Source: Ornatilinea sp.
GTDB taxonomy: Bacteria; Chloroflexota; Anaerolineae; Anaerolineales; Anaerolineaceae
Assembly: GCA_018433975.1 (NCBI GenBank)
Contig: JAHDQE010000061.1
Coordinates: 1 to 48,762, forward strand
Length of the DNA stretch: 48,762 nucleotides
Reading direction: 5' to 3'
The stretch's first letter is position 1, and every line of letters starts with the position of its first letter. Below, piece after piece: positions 42,936-48,762 of this stretch. The notes below the pieces were generated by a model. That model ran no database searches, was not told the DNA's origin, and was given only the letters and a program-made list of their open reading frames with translations. Made by a program: the position numbers and the translations under genes.

Positions 42936-43033
42936 GTAACCTGTGATATAAAGTCTTCCTTTTCCCGTTCATTGTTATAAAATAGAAGTAAGACGATCCC
43001 GATGGGAAGTTCAAAAGCGGAGGAAAGTATCTT

Positions 43034-45448
43034 ATGGCAAAAACACCTGAGATCAATGTTCAGCGCAGGCGAAAAGGCGGAAAACCGACCGGGCGGGCCG
43101 AAGCGCCGGTGCGGCGCGGTTCCGGCGGCGGGTCCACTGCCCGGCCAGCCGGCAGTTCTTCGATTGGGTCCGGGGGAGGGTCGTTATTGCGGTCCTCCGG
43201 CGGGAAAATGGGCTGCGGCAGCCTTTTGTTGTTTGCCGTCTTTGTGGTAATTTATCTGGTCTTTGGCGGCAGCGGGCTGGGAGACCTCGCCGGAGATTCG
43301 CAGCAGCCTCTGACCTATGCCGAACCGACGGAAATCACCGCCACGCGGACGCCCCGGCCCACTCTGGCATCCTCGGGCGGAGACAGCGACCAGACCTGGC
43401 TGGTGATGCTCTACCAGGATGCCGATGACCAGACTCTGGAGCAGGATATCTATCTGGATTTGAACGAAGTGGAGCTGTACGGGTCGACCGACCAGGTCAC
43501 CATCGTGACCCAGATCGACCGCTTCCGGGGCGGCTTTGAGGGGAATGAGGATTGGCGCTCTACCCGCCGTTACCTGGTGACCCAGGATGACGATCTGAAC
43601 ACGGTGAACTCGGAACTGATAGCCGACCTGGGTGAGTTGAACATGGCGGATGGGGCCACCCTGGTGGACTTTGTCACCTGGGCCGTGCAGACCTATCCCG
43701 CGGACCGCTACGCCTTAATTATGTCCGATCACGGCATGGGGTGGCCGGGCGGCTGGAGTGATCCCGCGCCGGGCGGGACGGACCCGGGCACCGCGCTGCT
43801 GACCAAGCGCTTGAAAGAAGATTCGCTCTACCTCTCCGAACTGGACGATGCCTTCGCCCAGATCCAGAGCAATACCGGCCTGGAAAAGCTGGATCTGATC
43901 GGCATGGATGCCTGTCTGATGAGCCAGATGGAAGTTTACACCGCGCTGCAGCCCTACGCGCGTTATGCCGTCGCTTCTGAAGAGACCGAGCCCGGTCTGG
44001 GCTGGGCCTACGGCGCCTTCCTGGGGCGGCTGGTGAACGACCCGGGCATGGGCGCGGACCAACTCGCGTCCTATATCGTCGATACCTATATCGATCAGGA
44101 TGAGCGTGTCGTCAACGATCAGGCCCGCTCCGATTTCCTGCGCCAGGGCTCCGGTATGGGCGGTTTCTTTGGGGCTTCCCAGGTGAGCGCCGAGCAGTTA
44201 GCCAGCCAGTTGGAGCGGAGTATCACCCTGACGGCCGTTGACCTGGACGCGCTGGGCGATCTGAATATGCGCTTCAACGAGTTTGCCTTTGCCATGCAGT
44301 CCATCGACCAGCAGGTTGTCGCCAGCGCACGCAGTTATGCCCAGTCTTATACCAGTATCTTTGGCCGCCAGGTGCCGCCATCGTATATTGATCTGGGGCA
44401 TTTCGTCCAGTTGGTGGCAAAGCAGTCCCGGAACATGGGGGTGCAGCAGGCCGCCGGTGAGGTGATGGATGCCCTGGGCCGTGCGGTCGTGGCCGAGCGG
44501 CACGGGAGGTCAAAGCCCGGTTCTACCGGTATCGCAATTTACTTCCCGAATTCCTCTCTTTATGATTCGCCTTATACCGGGATGCAGTCCTATACGGTGC
44601 TGGCGGACCGGTTCTCCCGCGCTTCGTTGTGGGATGACTTCCTGGTCTATCACTACAGCAATCGTTCTTTCAAAGCCGACGCCTTTGAGCCGGTCACCCC
44701 TGCTTTTGACGCGCTCACCCGCGCCCCGGGGAGCGGAAATATCTCCATTTCTCAGATTGAAGCTTCGGCAAGTTCCGCCGCGCCGGGAGAGACGGTTGGG
44801 TTGAGCGCCGAGATCACCGGGGAGAATATCGGGTATATTTACCTGTTCACCGGTCTGTATGACTCGCAGTCCAACAGCATTTATGTGGCCGATACCGATT
44901 ACCTGGAAAGCCCGGATACCGCCGAGCTGAACGGGGTTTACTATCCGGTCTGGCCGCAGAGCGATACTTTCAAGATGAATTTTGACTGGGAACCGATCCT
45001 GTTCTCCATTTCGGACGGCAACCAATCGGCGCTGGCGCTGCTCAACCCCGGGTCCTACGGCGCTTCGGCGGAAGATGCGGTTTATGTGGTGCAGGGCACC
45101 TATACTTTTGCCTCTTCGGGGGAACAGCGCAGGGCGGAGCTTTACTTCAAAGACGGGAAGCTGTTCCAGGTGTTCGGGTTCAAAGGCGAGGATACCGCCG
45201 GCGCGCCGGCAGAGATCACGCCGGATTATAGTGACACCTTTACCCTGAGCCAGAAGTGGATGGACCTGGATTCTTCCGGCAATGTCACCCAGGTTGCCTA
45301 CGAGGACGGCGATACGCTGACCTTCACCAATTCGCCCTTTGTCTGGGAGCAGGTCTATGCCCCGGCCGGGGAATACCTGGTGGGGTTCCTGGTCAGCGAT
45401 CTGGACGGCAACATGAGCGAGGCGTACACCCAGCTCACCGTGCGCTGA
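43034..45448 (+). CDS. Clostripain family (C11) cysteine protease, membrane-anchored
   Basis: An 804-residue protein. A basic N-terminus (about 1-55) is followed by one membrane helix (LLLFAVFVVIYLVFGGSG, about 59-76), so the rest is outside the cell. The C11 peptidase domain (about 110-540) begins TWLVMLYQDADDQTLE; catalytic His233 is in LIMSDHGMGWPGG and Cys294 in GMDACLMSQMEV, followed by AVASEETEPGLGW. The C-terminal part (about 570-804) is beta-rich and Ig-like, with SISQIEASASSAAPGETVGL. C11 proteases cleave after basic residues and often self-activate; the target is unknown. GGAGG lies about 9 nt before the ATG. Its base composition is ordinary and it runs against the surrounding AT-rich genes. 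Confidence 0.9.
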   Translation: MAKTPEINVQRRRKGGKPTGRAEAPVRRGSGGGSTARPAGSSSIGSGGGSLLRSSGGKMGCGSLLLFAVFVVIYLVFGGSGLGDLAGDSQQPLTYAEPTEITATRTPRPTLASSGGDSDQTWLVMLYQDADDQTLEQDIYLDLNEVELYGSTDQVTIVTQIDRFRGGFEGNEDWRSTRRYLVTQDDDLNTVNSELIADLGELNMADGATLVDFVTWAVQTYPADRYALIMSDHGMGWPGGWSDPAPGGTDPGTALLTKRLKEDSLYLSELDDAFAQIQSNTGLEKLDLIGMDACLMSQMEVYTALQPYARYAVASEETEPGLGWAYGAFLGRLVNDPGMGADQLASYIVDTYIDQDERVVNDQARSDFLRQGSGMGGFFGASQVSAEQLASQLERSITLTAVDLDALGDLNMRFNEFAFAMQSIDQQVVASARSYAQSYTSIFGRQVPPSYIDLGHFVQLVAKQSRNMGVQQAAGEVMDALGRAVVAERHGRSKPGSTGIAIYFPNSSLYDSPYTGMQSYTVLADRFSRASLWDDFLVYHYSNRSFKADAFEPVTPAFDALTRAPGSGNISISQIEASASSAAPGETVGLSAEITGENIGYIYLFTGLYDSQSNSIYVADTDYLESPDTAELNGVYYPVWPQSDTFKMNFDWEPILFSISDGNQSALALLNPGSYGASAEDAVYVVQGTYTFASSGEQRRAELYFKDGKLFQVFGFKGEDTAGAPAEITPDYSDTFTLSQKWMDLDSSGNVTQVAYEDGDTLTFTNSPFVWEQVYAPAGEYLVGFLVSDLDGNMSEAYTQLTVR

Positions 45449-45471
45449 GTTTGACCCGTTTTTGATCATCA

Positions 45472-45509
45472 CGCGCCGCCGGATGTCTTCCCGGCGGCGC
45501 GGTGGTTTT
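45472..45509 (+). terminator. Intrinsic terminator after the clostripain gene
   Basis: CGCGCCGCCGG (45472-45482) pairs with CCGGCGGCGCG (45491-45501) over an 8-nt loop; TTTT follows. Confidence 0.75.
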
Positions 45510-45580
45510 AAAGGATATCATCGCGAGGAGAGCACCAATCCGGCGCGGCAGCGGCGTGGGGCGTATGGGTACCCCGTGGG

Positions 45581-45670
45581 GTGCGACACAAAAAAACCGT
45601 CACCGGGGCAGAGATGGAGAGGTTTTTCGCTCCCTGCGGTCGCTCAGAACAATTGTGAAGGGACGCAAGG
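45581..45670. repeat. Dispersed intergenic repeat, copy 3
   Basis: GTGCGACA, CACCGGGG, GGAGAGG, GCTCCCTGCGG and GGGACGCAAGG in the same order as copy 2. It is followed by a CACGCAAAGCCGCC-type low-complexity repeat (45696-45722). Nothing else is recognisable in 45510-45880. Confidence 0.6.
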
Positions 45671-45884
45671 ACTTTGTGGCAAGAAAGTCTTTGTCTCACG
45701 CAAAGCCGCCAAGACCGCAAAGAAATCCCTTTTTTTGTTTACAATGACTTTTTGGGGAATACATGGATGTGCTCACGTCAGGCTATAAAGACTCTTTTGC
45801 CCTAATGAGGATCAATCTGCTGTGTTGCTTTAATCATATTGCTTTGCTTTCATCATACTAATGATATGACGGGTACAGCATGGT

Positions 45885-45930
45885 GAACGGACGGGTGGGT
45901 GAAACGAAGTGAAGCCAACCAGGCCCGGGC
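45885..45930. repeat. REP-like repeat, copy 2
   Basis: GTGAACGGACGGGTGGGTGA then AACGAAGTGAAGCCAACC. It lies directly downstream of the interrupted minus-strand gene. Confidence 0.6.
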
Positions 45931-45933
45931 CGG

Positions 45934-46230
45934 CTACAGTCGTTTTTTGATCGCCATAACTTGCTCTACATCCCACCCACGTTCATGGGCTCTGGATAAC
46001 AAATCTTTTTTCATTTTCTCAAGTCGTTCTTCAAACTCGTCTATATTGAGATTCCCGGCTGCCTAGGTACGTTGGATACGGGAGAGTTCTTCTCTGAAAT
46101 CCCGAAGTTCAAGAGATGTCATGAGGATACTCACCTCCCGGATTAGATCGTCTGCCTTTTCCGAGAATATCCTTATCTTATACGCCACGATATCAAGATA
46201 CGGTTCGTCGCCTTTGCCGCCTGCTGGCAT
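45934..46230 (-). pseudogene. Small gene interrupted by an in-frame amber codon
   Basis: A 98-residue frame starting MPAGGKGDEPYLDIVAYKIR at 46230, with an excellent GAGGTG ribosome-binding site 3 nt before the ATG. A TAG at 46063-46065 falls after 55 codons; the same frame then continues for 42 codons with protein-like, charged, coiled-coil-type sequence (NIDEFEERLEKMKKDLLSRA) to a TAG at 45934. The continuity of coding character past the stop argues for a recent nonsense mutation. The family is not recognised; the helical, charged look resembles small DNA-binding or antitoxin-type proteins, but this is only an impression. Confidence 0.6.
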
Positions 46231-46314
46231 TTTCACCTCAATTCTAATGTTTGGATTCCTGCCTCGTTCTCTTGAGCCGGAAACCCCGCCGCCCCCGGCC
46301 CGGCGTGCGCGGTG

Positions 46315-47121
46315 TCAGGCGGCGCTTTGCTGTTTTGAAAGCTCTGGATAAGAGATTTCTTTGGTGAATTTTAAATACGAAAGGGTCAGGATAATTAAAG
46401 TAAACGGTATCAGGAACAGGTTCATGATCAAGCCTGTAACGATGACAACAGGCATTGCCATTATTTTTTGATAGGTGAAGTAATCAAGAGCCAATGGCAT
46501 GGGGAGCTCAAATTTAAATAAAACTGAAAAGAGAATGGCTGCTAATCCCATACCCAGCAACTGTGTAAAAAAAGCCATTCCTGTAATTACAAAGACCCGA
46601 AAAAAATTATTTAATGTGATGAGAAGGCTTGTCCACGCGGCGGCAACTGCACCGACATCATGGATCATGATTGCGCAATTGCTAAAGGTAAGCAGCGAAC
46701 TGAGAAAAACTGCATTTAATAACAAGATGATGAGCCATAAAATGGGTGAAGCAAACGCCCTGAGCGTAAAAAAATATAAAATCAACAGCTCTGTCGATAC
46801 CGGGAGGATGATAAAGAGTGATGCACCCAGGAGACGGGGGAATCTTGCCTGGCTTTGATGCCATACTTCTGTAAAAGAGGGCCTTTTATTTAAAGTTGTT
46901 TGATAAATCAGATATGTTAAACCACCTGACGAAATTACAGAAAAGCACCAGACGGCCAAGTTTAAGAGGGAAGATACACATAGAAAAAAAAGATTGCCCT
47001 GTATAGATGAGAAGAATTGAAGGAGTGTTGTAGTGAGGAGCAAAATAAACCCAAAACACCAGATGAGTTTCATGGTGCGGAAAATGCGAAATGAGTCTTT
47101 AAGGATAAGAATGAAATTCAT
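46315..47121 (-). CDS. Uncharacterised six-helix membrane protein
   Basis: A 268-residue, very hydrophobic protein with about six membrane helices (for example LIWCFGFILLLTTTLL and ILWLIILLLNAVFLSSLL). A short loop, NKRPSFTEVWHQSQARF, and the C-terminal tail (YPELSKQQSAA) are polar. No family is recognised with confidence; the layout resembles membrane domains attached to glycerophosphodiester phosphodiesterases. AT-rich. It starts 20 nt after the R' box of an attC-like site, the position expected for a gene in an integron cassette. Confidence 0.72.
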   Translation of the reverse strand: MNFILILKDSFRIFRTMKLIWCFGFILLLTTTLLQFFSSIQGNLFFLCVSSLLNLAVWCFSVISSGGLTYLIYQTTLNKRPSFTEVWHQSQARFPRLLGASLFIILPVSTELLILYFFTLRAFASPILWLIILLLNAVFLSSLLTFSNCAIMIHDVGAVAAAWTSLLITLNNFFRVFVITGMAFFTQLLGMGLAAILFSVLFKFELPMPLALDYFTYQKIMAMPVVIVTGLIMNLFLIPFTLIILTLSYLKFTKEISYPELSKQQSAA

Positions 47122-47140
47122 GGTGTTCTCTTAAGAAGCC

Positions 47141-47198
47141 GTCTAACGGCTGGTTTTAGCACCAGGGTGTGGCCTGTCAGCTGCACGCTGTGTTAGCC
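47141..47198 (-). other. Candidate attC recombination site
   Basis: On the minus strand it reads GGCTAAC (47192-47198), ACAGCGTGCAGCTGACAGG, a CACC-CT-GGTG mini-hairpin, CCAGCC and GTTAGAC (47141-47147). GTTAGAC fits the attC R' consensus GTTRRRY and pairs with CTAAC at the other end; 58 bp is within the attC size range. It begins 12 nt after the stop of one gene and ends 20 nt before the start of the next, exactly the cassette geometry. Confidence 0.5.
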
Positions 47199-47209
47199 GG
47201 AGATACCAA

Positions 47210-48106
47210 TTAAACCAAATGTATGGGTCTACGAAAACCAATGCCTTTAATCTTTTTTTCTTTGATAAGACGAACAACTTTATTGCGGACAAGAATAAAA
47301 TGATTCGCTCCTGCACCAGACCCATAACATTCGTAGCTCTTGACGAAGTCTGGCAATCCCTTTAGAGAACTAGCCTTGAATTTGATTGGCTCGGTCAAGG
47401 GATAATGGTATTTAACGCGCCCACAAAAAGGTGCTCCAGGTCGATCTTTTAATTGCCCAATTCCTTTGACAAAGGATTCTTCGTTTTGTGATTTACAGGT
47501 AACTGAAAAAAGATTGTCAACAATCAAGGCTGGTTCTTCAATTGTTGGAATATCCAACTGAAAAACATTGTCGAAAGGTTGATTTGTCTTATGGTGTATA
47601 ACATCAAGATATTTCACGCCTGCAATTTCAGTAGAATTAAACAAACTAACAACCATTGGTCGGATAAAAATCTCATCAAAGACCCAATGCAAGCCTAAAA
47701 ACTGTGCTTGCTTCTGACTAAAATCTTTTTTTAGTCGAAATGGTCTATCCTGTTTTTTCCCTTGACCGCACCTGCTGCAATAATTCCGTGTGTCATATGT
47801 GGCTTCGATGTAACTATCTTCTGGTTGTGGGTATTGAAATTCTCCTACTTCGGCTTCTACCCATTCAGCACTTAATACTTCCTTTTCTTCATAGTGTAAG
47901 GCAGATTGAAGAAATAGGTCATTTAGTTTGGCAAAGCTTATCAATTCCGAAGCGTAGGGTGCATGCTCCGAAAAAGTGTATTCAATGGATGATAAAGGGC
48001 CATTCTCGTTAAACTGATAACGACAATCAAGTTTTTGAAACGTAGATTTGAGCAGCTCATACTTTGGGCTGTTACTGAATTGTAGTATGCGATGTTGTAA
48101 TTCCAT
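47210..48106 (-). CDS. Unknown protein with a CxxC pair
   Basis: A 298-residue soluble protein without signal or membrane helix. Recognisable details are RNYCSRCGQGKKQ (a CxxC pair, residues about 108-117) that could bind zinc with a later Cys, and FLGLHWVFDEIFIRPMVV. The C-terminal segment (YGSGAGANHFILVRNKVVRL) is basic. No family is recognised; proteins of this general look are frequent as orphan accessory or immunity-type genes. AT-rich. It begins 20 nt after repeat copy C and ends 12 nt before the attC-like site, so it looks like one complete cassette. Confidence 0.7.
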   Translation of the reverse strand: MELQHRILQFSNSPKYELLKSTFQKLDCRYQFNENGPLSSIEYTFSEHAPYASELISFAKLNDLFLQSALHYEEKEVLSAEWVEAEVGEFQYPQPEDSYIEATYDTRNYCSRCGQGKKQDRPFRLKKDFSQKQAQFLGLHWVFDEIFIRPMVVSLFNSTEIAGVKYLDVIHHKTNQPFDNVFQLDIPTIEEPALIVDNLFSVTCKSQNEESFVKGIGQLKDRPGAPFCGRVKYHYPLTEPIKFKASSLKGLPDFVKSYECYGSGAGANHFILVRNKVVRLIKEKKIKGIGFRRPIHLV

Positions 48107-48126
48107 AATATCTATTTGGGCTCCGC

Positions 48127-48355
48127 TTAACTATTCGATACACTGCAATCACCCTGAACAAACCCATGATGGATCTTAAACAGATTCTCCGTAATTAAAA
48201 AAATGGCATTACGCCCCGCTCACCATTCACCAATAAATAACCCCACAAATAAGTAATTACAGTGTATTCCCCTGCGTTCCCAAAATCAAGCCGCCGACAA
48301 CACTGGCCGTTTGCAAATCAAAACGCAAGTCGCGTTCACTGCCACAAACAAACCG
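48127..48355. repeat. Cassette-boundary direct repeat, copy C
   Basis: A 229-bp copy with the full block order, including CGCCCCGCTCACCATTCACC (identical in A) and CGTTTGCAAA. On the minus strand its gene-facing edge is GTTAAGC (48125-48131), a perfect GTTRRRY box, 20 nt before the start codon of the unknown CxxC gene. Confidence 0.85.
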
Positions 48356-48762
48356 CGCCGCCGCCCTTCGGGACAAGAAAAGCGGCACGCCACGGGCAGT
48401 GGGTGTAGCAGGATGAACGGTAGGACATGAAACGCAGTGAACCCCACCGGATCCGGCCGGCTGTCAGAGTGGGAGAGGTTTTCTCTTATGCAAAACTGCA
48501 AAGCGTGCTTGGCTTATTTTGTTGGGTTTCGCTCTTGTCCTTACCGGGGTCGTACCAGCCACGCGTCGCTCAACCCAACCTTGTATCTTTAAAGGGGAGC
48601 CAGTGTATGCTTAATATAGATGCACTGGTCAGGCAGTGGAGGGTGAATTTGGACCCAACCTGAGGGCACAGACCCTGTTCCGTAGACCGGATCCCCTCCA
48701 ATTTGCTCACCTAAAGGTCGAACGGTATCTGAAGCCTCCTGTATTGGAAGAGCTTGCATTCA
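48356..48762. other. Terminal intergenic stretch with REP-like and hairpin repeats
   Basis: It contains a REP-like copy at 48411-48462 (GGATGAACGGTAGGACATGA) and an inverted repeat GTTGGGTT (48521-48528) with AACCCAAC (48572-48579). A 56-codon minus-strand frame at 48589-48759 has no ribosome-binding site or coding look. No gene is called. Confidence 0.5.

Larger units (their letters stand above)
42531..43033. other. Intergenic stretch with two degenerate repeats
   Basis: A 42-codon frame at about 42572-42697 (starting MDEDTIFPECLDTDHT) runs into a REP-like repeat and is doubtful. The REP-like copy is at 42659-42715 (GTGAACGGTAGAATGGGTGG) and a dispersed intergenic repeat covers about 42795-42935. 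GGAGG for the next gene ends the stretch. Confidence 0.5.

Noticed and set aside
39967..48355. Repeats A-C interpreted as complete giant attC sites
   Set aside because: The gene-facing edge of C fits an R' box, but no complementary outer box could be found at the far end and the copies are not internally palindromic. They are reported as direct repeats only.
48589..48759. A 56-codon minus-strand frame at the window end
   Set aside because: No ribosome-binding site, a stop directly before the ATG and a low-complexity look; not called as a gene.

Overview
The window looks like a chromosomal segment of a Chloroflexota bacterium, probably of the Anaerolineae type. This is inferred from several secreted lipoproteins with an LSAC/LTAC lipobox followed by Pro/Thr-rich or Glu/Pro/Ala-rich linkers, from corrinoid and sugar-catabolic modules, and from the mix of two-component and HD-GYP genes. 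No rRNA or tRNA gene, CRISPR array, intact insertion sequence or integrase gene was seen.

Layout. 0-5 kb: cut start of a gene, a GNAT acetyltransferase, PdxA, a PfkB-like kinase with an altered catalytic residue, a membrane protein and a hemolysin III protein. 5-10 kb: a signalling operon (BvgS-like sensor kinase, CheY-like receiver, receiver-GAF-HD-GYP protein). 10-19.5 kb: secreted lipoproteins, a CPBP membrane protease and small membrane proteins; two gene-end fragments show an old local duplication. The 1228-residue lipoprotein at 12.7-16.4 kb combines a seven-repeat propeller with a candidate papain-like protease. 19.5-22.2 kb: a methyltransferase-TetR pair with a perfect 26-bp operator, and an aldo-keto reductase. 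22.2-24 kb: a tyrosine phenol-lyase/tryptophanase-family gene preceded by a near-consensus promoter, a 29-codon leader peptide with six Tyr codons in seven, and an intrinsic terminator: a candidate tyrosine attenuator. 24-31.9 kb: a GntR-controlled regulon with a BtpA/SgcQ protein, a sugar kinase, an Rbs-type ABC importer and an ADP-ribosylglycohydrolase, probably for uptake and breakdown of a ribosyl compound. 31.9-36.4 kb: a LacI-controlled corrinoid methyl-transfer module (corrinoid protein, MtaA/UroD-like methyltransferase fused to a thioredoxin-like domain, COG0523 GTPase), with identical LacI-type operators on both promoters.

36.6-48.8 kb is an accessory region. Its minus-strand genes are AT-rich and include a Gabija-type defence pair (GajA/GajB), an Imm5-like immunity protein, a glycoside-hydrolase-like lipoprotein, an unknown membrane protein and an unknown CxxC protein. 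They are separated by three direct copies of a 150-230 bp repeat and by attC-like sites that lie just after stop codons, which suggests a decayed integron-type cassette array without an integrase. A normal-composition clostripain-family protease on the plus strand interrupts it. REP-like and hairpin repeats fill the long intergenic stretches.

The strongest candidates for undescribed biology are the tyrosine leader/attenuator at 22.3-22.5 kb, the cassette-like repeat array around the Gabija genes, and the propeller/protease lipoprotein.
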